Program-made: the position numbers and the translations under genes
The notes under the pieces: model-generated
The model's database searches: none
Seen by the model: the letters and a program-made list of their open reading frames with translations, nothing else
Told to the model about the DNA's origin: nothing
In this document: piece by piece, positions 17,335 through 25,579 of the stretch
Layout: each line of letters starts with the position of its first letter
Numbering within the stretch: the stretch's first letter is position 1
Source: Nocardia aurantia
Lineage (GTDB): Bacteria; Actinomycetota; Actinomycetes; Mycobacteriales; Mycobacteriaceae
DNA length: 64,000 bases
Assembly (NCBI RefSeq): GCF_009604425.1
Contig: NZ_WEGI01000002.1
Coordinates: forward strand, 1-64,000
Reading direction: 5' to 3'

Positions 17335-18045
17335 TCAGCCGGCGAGCGCGCCGAGCACCTTGTCCGCCAATTCCGGGCGGCAGATCAGCAGATCCGGCAG
17401 GTACGGATCGGGACGGTTGTAGCGCAACGGCGAACCGTCGATCCGGGAGACGTGCAGCCCGGCGGCCGCCGCCACCGCGACCGGTGCGCAGGAATCCCAT
17501 TCGTACTGGCCGCCCGAGTGCGCGTACACGTCGGCGTCGCCGCGTACGACGGCCATCGCTTTGGCGCCCGCCGAACCCATCGGCACCGTGGCGGCCGACA
17601 GCCGCATGACCAGCTCCCGCACCTCCCACGAGGCCCGGCTGCGCGACACCGCCACCCGGATCGGTCCGTCCGGCCGCGGCGGGACCACCGGCGGCTCGCC
17701 GGTGTGCAGCACGATCCCACTCGCCGGCAATGCCACCGCGCCGATCCGGGCCACCCCGTCGATCGCCAGCGCGACGTGCACCGCCCAGTCGACCCGCGGC
17801 GGTTCGCCGTATTCCCGGGTGCCGTCGAGCGGATCGACGATCCACACCCGATCCCGTTGCAGCCGAACGGGATCGTCGGTGCTCTCCTCCGACAGCACGG
17901 CATCGTCCGGGCGCAGCTCGGCCAGGCGGGCCAGCAGCAGATCGTCCGATTTCCGGTCGCCGGCGGCGCCGCCCTCGTCGCGGATGGCGAGGAGCAGTTC
18001 GCCCGCCTCCGCGGCCAGGGTCGCGGCCACGGTGTGATCGTTCAT
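17335..18045 (-). CDS. cysQ: CysQ-like 3'(2'),5'-bisphosphate nucleotidase / inositol monophosphatase family
   Basis: A 236-residue Li-sensitive phosphatase-family protein. The metal-binding motifs are LSEES near residue 50, WIVDPLDGTREY near residue 70 and YEWDSCAPVAVA near residue 182. Actinobacterial CysQ dephosphorylates PAP (and fructose-1,6-bisphosphate or inositol phosphates), which links it to sulfate assimilation and sulfotransferases. ATG 18045 gives the family-length protein. The frame stays open for 62 codons upstream through a repeat element to an ATG at 18231 that overlaps the previous gene, so an extended or coupled product is possible. Confidence 0.8.
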   Translation of the reverse strand: MNDHTVAATLAAEAGELLLAIRDEGGAAGDRKSDDLLLARLAELRPDDAVLSEESTDDPVRLQRDRVWIVDPLDGTREYGEPPRVDWAVHVALAIDGVARIGAVALPASGIVLHTGEPPVVPPRPDGPIRVAVSRSRASWEVRELVMRLSAATVPMGSAGAKAMAVVRGDADVYAHSGGQYEWDSCAPVAVAAAAGLHVSRIDGSPLRYNRPDPYLPDLLICRPELADKVLGALAG

Positions 18046-18128
18046 ACCCTCCACTGTCGCACGTCCGATCGTCGGCGCCCAGCCGGGTCGATCAGCGTCC
18101 ACGATGCGGTCATGCCCGGGTGGCATCA

Positions 18129-18231
18129 TGGCCGCCTCCACGCCCTGACCGCTCATGCTGTAACCCCGCGGCATGACCGGGGGCTCTCCGAGGTGACGCT
18201 GCGCTGCCGCCTCCGCGCCCTGACCGCTCAT
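18129..18231 (-). repeat. 75-nt coupling repeat, one full and one partial copy
   Basis: Read on the minus strand, a 75-nt unit starts with ATGAGCGGTCAGGG at 18231 and encodes MSGQGAEAAAQRH..PRGYS; a second copy (MSGQGVEAA) starts at 18156. The first ATG overlaps the stop of the upstream gene as GCATGAGCGG. The frame is open into the cysQ-like gene. A matching full unit lies at 48855-48929, where I count about 55 of 75 identical bases. Confidence 0.75.
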
Positions 18232-19262
18232 GCCGGTAGACCCTGGACCTTGTCGCGCATGCTGGAGCGTTCCAGCATGCCGTAGGTCTCCTCACCGTCC
18301 CAGGTGTAGCGGACGGCGGTCTGCTGCAGGGCCGGGAAATTGCCGCGATCGGTGAGATCGTGTGTGGCCAAGAGGGTTTCGCCGACGATGTGGACCCGGC
18401 CGAGCTGTTCGGACTCCAGTACCAGCGAGACGTCCTCGCCGGTGGGCACGACGCGCGACAGCCACGGGGCCTGGACTACCCGCGCGGGGATCAGTGCGCC
18501 GTCGCCGGTGAACAGGTAGCCCTCGTTGAAGGTCGGCCGACCGTCGGCGCGCGGCGGGTAAGCGATGTAGCCGAACGCTTTTCCGCTCGGGAACACCGCC
18601 GACTGCCAGCAGTGGCCCCAGAAGTCGGTGAGCTGCCGGACGCCCTGGCGGCGGATGCGCAGGCCGCCGCCTGTGAACTCGTGCTCCTCGCCGCGCACCC
18701 GCACCACGCCGCGGGCGCGGAACAACTGCTCGTAGCGGGGTCCGCCCATCAGATCGCCCTCCACCGAACCGTCCAGCAGCGCCTTCGCCTCGGGCAGCAG
18801 CGAGCCCTGGATCCACGGCGGCACCGCCATGGTGGCCTCGACCTCGAATTCCAGATCCACCCGGGGACCGTCGACCTCGGCGCGAGTCAGTGCGGCCGTG
18901 GAGGTTTCGACAGCGGCGCCGCGGAAGGTCGCGGTCCAGGTGCGGAACGGTTCCACACAGCGGAAGGCCAGCGGGCCCGCGCCGAGGACGGCGGGACGGC
19001 CGCTGCCGTCCTCGACCGGATGCGCCTTGCCGGGTTCGCGCAGCCGGTAGGCGCGGCCGTCGGCGAGGGTCAGGTTCAGCTGATGGTCGCGGTCGTCCCA
19101 TTGCGCCGCAACGGCTTCGATGCCGATCCGGGGCAGCGCGACCGCGCCGCGGTCGTCGAAGATCCACATGCTGACCGAATCCCGCATCTCCGGATTCTCC
19201 GGCCGCTGCGCGAAGATGTTCTCGCGGTCGGCGGGGATGCCGCCGGTCAGGTCGATGGTCAT
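18228..19262 (-). CDS. AttH/CrtC-like (DUF7064-type) protein of unknown function
   Basis: A 344-residue protein rich in beta strands, with no signal peptide. The segment RENIFAQRPENPEMRDSVSMWIFDD..GAVALPRIGIEAVAAQWDDRD and the later GGGLRIRRQGVRQLTDFWGHCWQSAVFPSGKAFGYIAYPP resemble actinobacterial and sphingomonad proteins placed near the AttH/hydroxyneurosporene-synthase lipocalin-like group. Their role is unknown, but they are common in regions for lipophilic compound catabolism. The ATG at 19262 follows AAGGAG; the frame is open further upstream through a sulfotransferase remnant, which I treat as accidental. Its stop overlaps the 75-nt repeat. Confidence 0.6.
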   Translation of the reverse strand: MTIDLTGGIPADRENIFAQRPENPEMRDSVSMWIFDDRGAVALPRIGIEAVAAQWDDRDHQLNLTLADGRAYRLREPGKAHPVEDGSGRPAVLGAGPLAFRCVEPFRTWTATFRGAAVETSTAALTRAEVDGPRVDLEFEVEATMAVPPWIQGSLLPEAKALLDGSVEGDLMGGPRYEQLFRARGVVRVRGEEHEFTGGGLRIRRQGVRQLTDFWGHCWQSAVFPSGKAFGYIAYPPRADGRPTFNEGYLFTGDGALIPARVVQAPWLSRVVPTGEDVSLVLESEQLGRVHIVGETLLATHDLTDRGNFPALQQTAVRYTWDGEETYGMLERSSMRDKVQGLPA

Positions 19263-19292
19263 GGGTCGATCACTCCTTGTCGTTGTGGCCGT

Positions 19293-19541
19293 CCACGCCG
19301 CCGCGCGGGCGACGTACTCGGCGAACAGCGGCCGGACCTCGTCGAAGTCCAGGCCGAAGGCGGCGGGGTCGGGATGCCCGTCGGCTTCGCGGTTCTCGGC
19401 GTTGTCGTGCCACCACTGCCGCATCCCGGCAGAGAACTCGCCGGTGACCGGCTCGCCGAGCCAGGCGTACAGGCGGGTCACCCTCGCCGACCGAATCCCG
19501 TTGCATTGCAAGGAAATCGATGTCGTGGAAGCGGTCGGCGC
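19293..19541 (-). pseudogene. Sulfotransferase C-terminal remnant, frameshifted
   Basis: On the minus strand ADRFHDIDFLAMQRDSVGE in one frame continues as VTRLYAWLGEPVTGEF..MRQWWHDNAENRE..PAAFGLDFDEVRPLFAEYVAR in another. This is the C-terminal segment of mycobacterial-type sulfotransferases. The switch is at 19482, where one extra G separates GAG and GTG. Nothing upstream of about 19541 resembles the N-terminal PAPS-binding half, so this is a truncated and frameshifted relic. It explains the long open frame in front of the gene at 18228. Confidence 0.6.
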
Positions 19542-19743
19542 CGGCCGGTCGGCGCGGGATGTCCGGCGCCGAATCGGCCGGGTGTCGGCCCGACTGAATT
19601 CGCGTCAGTATCATGACACGAATACGTGACCCGCACAGGAGATTCGCCCGATCGACGCAAACGACCCCTCCCCCTCCCCCTCGCCGGCAGAACCCGAAAC
19701 CGGTTGCCGCTCGACCGAAGCGGCGGGTCCGGGCGCGGGTGCC

Positions 19744-19980
19744 ACCGGCACGGCCGGAGACGGCGCGGATTCAGCCGACGCGGCCGTCACCGGCACAGCC
19801 GGGGGTGACGCGGATTCACCCGACGTAGCCGCCACCGGCACGGCCAGGGCTGAGGAGCCGGATCCATCCGACGTTGCCGCCACCCGCACAGCCGGCGGTG
19901 ACCCGGCTTCGCCCGACTTAGCTGCCACCGGCACGGCCAGGGGTGAGCCGCATCCATCCGACGTGGCCGCCACCGGCAGA
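19744..19980 (+). repeat. Tandem 45-48-bp coding-type repeats
   Basis: About five imperfect units. In the frame of the following TetR gene they read as variants of TGTAGGDADSPDVAA (15-16 residues). The frame is open back to a stop at 19626 but contains no ATG, GTG or TTG before 19963. Confidence 0.7.
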
Positions 19981-20718
19981 GGAGACGATCCGTACGCTGT
20001 CTCGCCTGTTCAACGCGCGGCGGAAGCCGATGCCGCGTCGGCCGAGGGCGGTGCGGCACGTCGCGCCTACGACAGTCCGGTGCGGCGGGAACGGGCCGCG
20101 CAGACGCGGGATCGCATCCTGACGGCCGGGTCGGAGCTGGTGCACGGGCTGACCGCATGGGATTGGCGTGGTCTGACCTTTCGCGCGGTCGCCGAGCGCG
20201 CGGGGGTCAGCGAGCGGACGGTGTATCGGCACTTCCCCAGCGAGCACGAGCTGCACGAGGCGATCATGCGGCGGCTGGGCGAGGAGTCCGGGGTCACCTA
20301 CTCGGGGCTGGCGCTGACCGATCTGGCACCGGTGACCGCGCGGATTCTTGCCCACCTGCCCTCATACGCGGTGCGGCACTGGACTGTCGAACGGCCGCAG
20401 GAGCCGGCGCTGGCCGCCGTCGACACCAACCGGCGGGAGGCGCTGATCGCGGCGGTGGCCGCCGAAGCCACCGGCTGGCCAGAGGAGCGCCGGCGAATGG
20501 CGGTCGCGATCCTCGACTTGCTGTGGGACCCCGGCACTTTCGAGCGACTGACCGCGCTGTGGAAGCTCGACTCGGATCAGGCCGGCCGCGCGCTCACCTG
20601 GGCCGTCGACGTGATCGCGGCCGCCGTCCGGAACGGCGTCGCACCGCCGGGCGGCCCGGATCCGGCGACCGGGACCGGCGCGAGGCGCTCCCCCGATAGT
20701 GAGCCGCCGGCCCGCTAG
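19963..20718 (+). CDS. TetR-family regulator with repeat-coded N-terminal extension
   Basis: From the GTG at 19963 this is a 251-residue TetR protein. The helix-turn-helix lies near residues 45-95 (AAQTRDRILTAGSELVHGLTAWDWRGLTFRAVAERAGVSERTVYRHFPSEHEL). The 40 residues before it are Asp/Ala/Gly-rich. The same frame is open for more than 100 codons upstream through tandem 15-16-residue repeats but has no standard start there; an ATC at 19651, nine bases after AGGAG, would give IDANDPSPSPSPAEPETG as N-terminus. I therefore give the GTG as the conservative start. Divergent from the gene at 18228, which it may control. Confidence 0.72.
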   Translation: MAATGRGDDPYAVSPVQRAAEADAASAEGGAARRAYDSPVRRERAAQTRDRILTAGSELVHGLTAWDWRGLTFRAVAERAGVSERTVYRHFPSEHELHEAIMRRLGEESGVTYSGLALTDLAPVTARILAHLPSYAVRHWTVERPQEPALAAVDTNRREALIAAVAAEATGWPEERRRMAVAILDLLWDPGTFERLTALWKLDSDQAGRALTWAVDVIAAAVRNGVAPPGGPDPATGTGARRSPDSEPPAR

Positions 20719-20871
20719 TACTCCGGCGGGAACGGCTTACGTGCAGTGGAAGACGCCGATCGGAACCGGGTTCCTCACGGAGTCATAGGATGTCCGGATT
20801 GGACCGATCGGGGGGTGTTCGGACATGATCCATTCGGTTCGATTTCTTATGTGTTCCAGAGGAAGTGCTCG

Positions 20872-21306
20872 ATGAGGTTCATGGGTAAGGCGGCCGTCGC
20901 GGTCGTGACGATGGGGCTTGCGGCCGGATCGGTGATCGCGGCCGGCACGGCGAACGCTGCCGGGCTGCATGGGGCGATCGCGTTCAGCATCGACGATTGG
21001 AGCTACGGCACCTCGAACAACGCGCTGAGCGGTGCGATGGCCGAGTCCGACGCCCTGGCCTCGTGTGCCACGGACGGCGCCACCGACTGCCGTGTCTTCA
21101 CGAGTTGGACGAACGGCTGCGGTGCGCTGGTCTACAGCGACGAGGCGGTGGGCACCGGCTCGGGTCCCGACAGCTCCGCCGCGTTGTTCGCCGCCTATGC
21201 CACTCTCTCCCGGTACTACCCGCAGGCGTTGCTGGCCGACACCGGTTCGGCGGACCGGTCGGGGGCGAAGGTCAGCGAGGTGCTCTGCACCGCCAACGCG
21301 CGCTGA
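20872..21306 (+). CDS. Secreted DUF4189-type protein
   Basis: A 144-residue exported protein. A typical signal peptide (MRFMGKAAVAVVTMGLAAGSVIAAGTANAA) ends near residue 30, and the mature part (LHGAIAFSIDDWSYGTSNNALSGAMAESDALASCA...DCRVFTSWTNGCGALVY) matches the DUF4189 family, with four cysteines likely paired in disulfides. These small proteins are common in nocardiae and mycobacteria and have no settled function. GAGGAAG precedes the ATG. It is monocistronic. Confidence 0.8.
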   Translation: MRFMGKAAVAVVTMGLAAGSVIAAGTANAAGLHGAIAFSIDDWSYGTSNNALSGAMAESDALASCATDGATDCRVFTSWTNGCGALVYSDEAVGTGSGPDSSAALFAAYATLSRYYPQALLADTGSADRSGAKVSEVLCTANAR

Positions 21307-21320
21307 CGGGGTGTGAACGC

Positions 21321-21346
21321 GGTGCGCCGCCCGGCGGGGGCGCACC
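21321..21346. terminator. Hairpin between convergent genes
   Basis: GGTGCGCC pairs with GGCGCACC across a GC-rich loop, between the DUF4189 gene and the end of the esterase gene. Confidence 0.5.
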
Positions 21347-21355
21347 GGGGACCGT

Positions 21356-22873
21356 TCATCCCAGCGGCAGGGCACCGAATGCGTGTGCGGCCCATAGGCG
21401 TTCGGAGATGGCCTCGGGGTATGGGGTGGTCGCCGGTTCGGCGGCGAAGACCCGGACCAGGCCTCGGGTGTCGTAGGCGGGCCAGCCCGGGTCGCCGGTG
21501 GCGGCGAAATCGGTCCAGGCGCGCTGGATCCGGGCCGACTGGGCGCGGGTCTCGGCGGAGGGTTCGGGACCGAACAGCAGGGGGCCGAGGTGGGCACTCA
21601 GGGTGCCGAACACCAGGGGGCCGTCGAGGCCGTGGCAGGCGCCCAGGGCCTCGTTACCCGGTGCGGGCCAAGTGATCTCGTAGACGTGTGCGGTGCCGCC
21701 GGCGGAACGTTGAGCCTGGGCCAGGCGGATCGCGGGCATCCGGAACAGCCGGTCGGATTGGACGTATTCCAGGAGCTGTTCCGGGGAGGCGGCGGGATAG
21801 GCTGCGCGATAGGCGGATTCGGGGGCCGGGCCGGGGCCGGTGGCACGCAGGGCGGCGGTGGCGCGGGTTTCGTCGATGCCGGTGAGCGCGCCGCCGAGGA
21901 ACAGGAACAGGCGGCATTCGTTGCGGTTGTGGCCCACGATGATTCGCACGTCCCGGGCCGAGCCGGCGGCGAGGGCGGTCCACGGGTCGGTCGGCAGGAC
22001 GTCGCCGTCGACCACCGGGGAGTACGGGGTGATGGTGTCGGCGACCGCGCCCCAGCGGGTGCGGTCCCAGCCGAGTTCGTCGGTGAGTCCGGCTGCCGCG
22101 CCGACCAATTCGTGCGGGTCGACCGTGGCCAGGTCATCGGCGGTGGCGCGCAGGCCCTGGCCGGCTGCGAGCGCGGCGCCGATGTCACGGCCGAGGGCGT
22201 CGGAGTAGAAGGTGCCGGGTGGACTCTGCAGGATCGCCTGCCGGAACAGGTTTTTCGCTCGGGGCATGGCCAGCAGGGCGGCGATGGAGCCGGCGCCGGC
22301 GGACTCGCCGAAGACGGTGACCCGGTCGGGGTCGCCGCCGAACGCGGTGATGTTGTCGCGCACCCACTCCAGAGCTGCGACCTGATCGAGCAGGCCGCGG
22401 TTGGCGGGGGCGCCCTCGAAGTGGGCGAATCCCTCCATGGCGACGCGGTAGTTGAAGCTGACCACGACGTGGTCACCGGCGCGGGTGAGGTGTTGCGCGT
22501 CGTAACCGGGGCTGCCGGAGAAGCCGAGTTTGTAGGCGCCACCGTAGATCCAGACCAGGACCGGGCGGCGCGCGGCCGGATCCGGCCGCGGCGTCCAGAC
22601 ATTCACGGTGAGCCAGTCGTCGCCGGTGGCGACGCCGGACAAACCGCCGGTGCGGCCCGGCACGACGATGTCCTGCGGCGGGGGCGGGCCGAACGCCGTC
22701 GCCTCACGCACCCCGTCCCACGGGTGCGCCGGTTGTGGTGCGGCGAACCGCAACTCCCTCACGGGCGGTTGCGCGAACGGGATGCCGCGGAACACCGCGA
22801 GGTCCCCCTCGCGGCGCCCCCGGACGGTTCCGGTGATGGTCCGCACCTCCGGTTCGGCAGGTGGTGTCGTCAT
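21356..22873 (-). CDS. Type-B carboxylesterase/lipase
   Basis: A 505-residue alpha/beta hydrolase of the carboxylesterase B family. It has the N-terminal FRGIPFAQPPVRELRFAAPQP, the oxyanion segment WIYGGAYKLG, the nucleophile motif GESAGAGS near residue 185 and the C-terminal catalytic histidine region EALGACHGLDGPLVF. No signal peptide is seen, so it is probably cytoplasmic. The ATG at 22873 follows TGAGGAG. It would release acids from esters and so could feed the acyl-CoA synthetases in this island. Confidence 0.88.
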   Translation of the reverse strand: MTTPPAEPEVRTITGTVRGRREGDLAVFRGIPFAQPPVRELRFAAPQPAHPWDGVREATAFGPPPPQDIVVPGRTGGLSGVATGDDWLTVNVWTPRPDPAARRPVLVWIYGGAYKLGFSGSPGYDAQHLTRAGDHVVVSFNYRVAMEGFAHFEGAPANRGLLDQVAALEWVRDNITAFGGDPDRVTVFGESAGAGSIAALLAMPRAKNLFRQAILQSPPGTFYSDALGRDIGAALAAGQGLRATADDLATVDPHELVGAAAGLTDELGWDRTRWGAVADTITPYSPVVDGDVLPTDPWTALAAGSARDVRIIVGHNRNECRLFLFLGGALTGIDETRATAALRATGPGPAPESAYRAAYPAASPEQLLEYVQSDRLFRMPAIRLAQAQRSAGGTAHVYEITWPAPGNEALGACHGLDGPLVFGTLSAHLGPLLFGPEPSAETRAQSARIQRAWTDFAATGDPGWPAYDTRGLVRVFAAEPATTPYPEAISERLWAAHAFGALPLG

Positions 22874-23094
22874 CGACAACTCCTCACATTCGCTGAGCGC
22901 CATCGCTTCCCGGCGACGCGACCGGCCGGCCGGTGCGGCCGAGACACAGAACGGTTCGCCGGCCGACACATCCACGCGGCGACAGCGGTCGCCACGCGAC
23001 AATCGACCGGGCACTCACGGCGGACGCCGGCGCGGTCATATTCGGCCGGAGTGATACCACTGCGGATTCGGCTGGGCGCAGCAGGTTTTCGCGG

Positions 23095-23994
23095 TCAGGG
23101 TAGCGCTGCTCCCGATTCGGCCGGCCGCAGGAGGTTCTCGGCGGCCGTGTAGGGGTCGCCGTGGCCGGCGGCCACGGCCACGGCGAGGGTGTCCAGGTCG
23201 GGGTGGGTGCGCAGGCGGGTCTGGGCGAGGGACAGGATCTGGGATCGGGCTCTCGCCGTGCGGCGTTCGGGGGTGTCGGCGCGGTGGTGGGCGTCGACGG
23301 CCTCGAGCAGTTCGGTGACACCCTCGCCGCGGGCGGCGACCAGTTTCAGGATGGGGGCGTGGGTTTCCTGGCGCAGTTCGCGGACGGTCTGATCGGCGCC
23401 GTCGCGGTCGGCCTTGTTGACCACCAGGATGTCGGCGACCTCCAGCAGGCCCGCCTTCGCAGCCTGGACCGCGTCTCCCGCACCGGGATTCAGGATCACC
23501 AGGGTCGGGTCGGCGACGGCGGCGATCTCGATCTCGGACTGTCCGACGCCGACGGTCTCCAGCAGGATCAGGTCGTAGCCGAGGCCGGCGAGCAGGCGTA
23601 TGGCGGCGGGGACCGCCGCCGCGAGTCCACCGAGGTGGCCTCGGGTGGCGACCGAGCGGATCAGCACGTCGGGGTCGTTGATGTGCTGGGCCATGCGGAT
23701 CCGGTCGCCGAGCAACGCGCCGCCGCTGTACGGCGAGGACGGGTCGACGGCCAGGACCGCAACTCGTTGTCCGCGTTCGCGATAACCGGCGACCATGACG
23801 GCGATGGTGGTCGACTTGCCCGCGCCCGGCGGGCCGGTGACGCCGACCACTTGTACCGCACCGGGTTCGACGGCGGCGAGTACTTCGTCGCGCCGATCGC
23901 TCTCGACGAGACTCAGCAGTCGGCCGATGGCCCGCATCGAGCCGGACCGGGCCGCTGCCAGCAATTCGTCCACGGAAGTCACGGCGCACCCCAT
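23095..23994 (-). CDS. meaB: MeaB-type GTPase, chaperone of a B12-dependent acyl-CoA mutase
   Basis: A 299-residue G3E GTPase. Walker A is GPPGAGKST near residues 54-62, the ETVGVGQSE switch region follows near 145 and the guanine-specificity motif NKAD near 193. MeaB (ArgK) proteins guard methylmalonyl-CoA mutase and related enzymes by gating cobalamin loading and release. A B12-dependent mutase is encoded at 45460-47453, 22 kb away, so a functional link is plausible, although a chromosomal mutase elsewhere is equally possible. It is separated from the thiolase gene by a 24-bp minisatellite. Confidence 0.88.
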   Translation of the reverse strand: MGCAVTSVDELLAAARSGSMRAIGRLLSLVESDRRDEVLAAVEPGAVQVVGVTGPPGAGKSTTIAVMVAGYRERGQRVAVLAVDPSSPYSGGALLGDRIRMAQHINDPDVLIRSVATRGHLGGLAAAVPAAIRLLAGLGYDLILLETVGVGQSEIEIAAVADPTLVILNPGAGDAVQAAKAGLLEVADILVVNKADRDGADQTVRELRQETHAPILKLVAARGEGVTELLEAVDAHHRADTPERRTARARSQILSLAQTRLRTHPDLDTLAVAVAAGHGDPYTAAENLLRPAESGAALP

Positions 23995-24118
23995 TCACGG
24001 CCTGCGGGCGACCAGAGCAACTGCGGCCGAGCCGTATTCGACCAATCCGACCGAGCCGGTCGCATCCGCCGCCCCACATTCGTACCGGACCCCAGCCTCG
24101 CAACCGCACCCGGCGGAA

Positions 24119-24382
24119 GCGCAGCCGGACTCGGCTGACGCCGGGTAGTCGCACTCGACGACCGCCACGCAACCACACTCGGCCGCTGCCGCACAACCGT
24201 ATTCGGCGACAGCCACGCAGCCGTATTCGGCGACCGCCACGCAGCCGCATCCGGCGACCGCCAGGCAGTCGCCCCCGACGACCGTCGCACAGTCGCGTTC
24301 GGCCGCTGCCGCACAACCGTATTGGGCGACCGCCAGGCAGCCGCGCTCGGCCACAGCTGTGCGGCCGCAACCGGCGAACCGG
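24119..24382. repeat. 24-bp minisatellite, about eleven copies
   Basis: Contiguous 24-bp units of the type GCAGCCGTATTCGGCGACCG + CCAC, clearest from 24167 to 24382. Units at 24191 and 24311 are nearly identical and the flanking bases repeat with a 120-bp spacing, so part of the array was copied as a five-unit block. The array fills the 424-bp gap between the thiolase and meaB genes. It can be read as an 8-residue repeat on either strand; I see no evidence that it is translated. Confidence 0.8.
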
Positions 24383-24418
24383 CTGCGGCCGTGCGCTGCG
24401 GGCCGCGGGGGGCCGGGA

Positions 24419-25579
24419 TCACGGGGCGGGGACCTCGATGACGGTCGCGGAACCCATGCCGCCGCCGGCGCACAGCGCGGCGATGCCGAAACCGCCACCG
24501 CGGCGGCGCAGTTCGTGCACCAGGGTGACGATCATGCGGGCGCCGGTGGCGGCCACCGGGTGGCCGAGGGAGCAGCCGCTGCCGGAGTAGTTGACGATCT
24601 GCTCGTCGAGGTCCAAGGCGCGGATCGCGGCGATCGGGACCGAGGCGAAGGCCTCGTTGATCTCGATCAGCTTGACGGCGGACAGCGAGATGCCAGCGCG
24701 GGCAACGGCTTTGGTGATCGCCTCGATCGGGGCCAGGCCGGTGTCAGCGGGGTCGACGCCGACCGACGCCCAGGAGCGGATGTAGCCGAGGGCGGGCAGG
24801 CCGAGGCGGTCGCTGGCGATCGCCAGGGCGGCGGCGCCGTCGTTGGAGCCCGACGCGTTACCGGCGGTGATGCTGAAACCCTCGATCTCCGGGTGCAGGA
24901 CCTTGAGGCCGGCCAGGCGCTCCAGGCTGGTGTCGCGGCGCGGGTGCTCGTCGACGGCGAAGAGGCCGTGCGGGGTCTCGATCGGGACGATCTCCTCCTT
25001 GAACCGGCCCTCGTCGATGGCGGCGATCGCGTTGCGGTGTGAGCGCAGCGCCCAGGCGTCGAGCTCCTCGCGGGAGATGCCGCTCTTCACCGCGGTGTTC
25101 CAGCCGACGGTGATCGACATGTCCATCGTGGGGGCGTCGGCACGCTCGGGATGGCTCGGCGAGGTCCACGGATCCTGCCACTGCTCGTTGCCCTCCTCGT
25201 CCCGGCCGATGCGGAAACGCGAACGGGGCGAGGTGGATTCGGAGTTGACGCCGCCGGCGATGATCAGCTCGTCCATGCCTGCGCGGATGCTGCCGGCGGC
25301 GGACTGCACCGCCGCCATGCCCGCGGCGCAGTGCCGGTTGTTGGCCAGGCCCGAGGTGCCGGGGAGGCCCGCGGTGATGGCCGCGTGGCGGGCCAGGACG
25401 CCGCCGCCGTAGCGGCCCTCGCCGAGGATCACGTCGTCGACGCGGGCGCCGTCGAGCTGCTCGGCGACCGCGCTCACCACGTGGTGCGACAGGTCGAAGG
25501 CGTTCGTGTCCCGCAGCGTGCCCTTGCGGGCGGTTCCGATCGGTGCGCGGAGCGCGGAGACGATGACGGCTTCAGGCAT
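24419..25579 (-). CDS. Thiolase (acetyl-CoA acyltransferase)
   Basis: A 386-residue thiolase. The nucleophilic cysteine is in NNRHCAAGMAA near residue 87, the histidine in GSGCSLGHPVAATGAR near residue 340 and the second cysteine in ALCAGGGMG near residue 370. GNASGSNDGAAAL and NEAFA are further family marks. It cleaves 3-ketoacyl-CoA, the last beta-oxidation step. It overlaps the acyl-CoA synthetase gene by 8 nt and is therefore co-transcribed from the operator-bearing promoter at 27017. Confidence 0.9.
   Translation of the reverse strand: MPEAVIVSALRAPIGTARKGTLRDTNAFDLSHHVVSAVAEQLDGARVDDVILGEGRYGGGVLARHAAITAGLPGTSGLANNRHCAAGMAAVQSAAGSIRAGMDELIIAGGVNSESTSPRSRFRIGRDEEGNEQWQDPWTSPSHPERADAPTMDMSITVGWNTAVKSGISREELDAWALRSHRNAIAAIDEGRFKEEIVPIETPHGLFAVDEHPRRDTSLERLAGLKVLHPEIEGFSITAGNASGSNDGAAALAIASDRLGLPALGYIRSWASVGVDPADTGLAPIEAITKAVARAGISLSAVKLIEINEAFASVPIAAIRALDLDEQIVNYSGSGCSLGHPVAATGARMIVTLVHELRRRGGGFGIAALCAGGGMGSATVIEVPAP

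Noticed and set aside
24119-24382. CRISPR array
   Set aside because: The 24-bp units are directly adjacent with no unique spacers, and there are no cas genes.
23995-24498. Cysteine-rich repeat protein on the minus strand (VAVAEYGC repeats)
   Set aside because: The frame is open only because the 24-bp repeat length is a multiple of three; it overlaps the thiolase gene end and frames on both strands are equally open.
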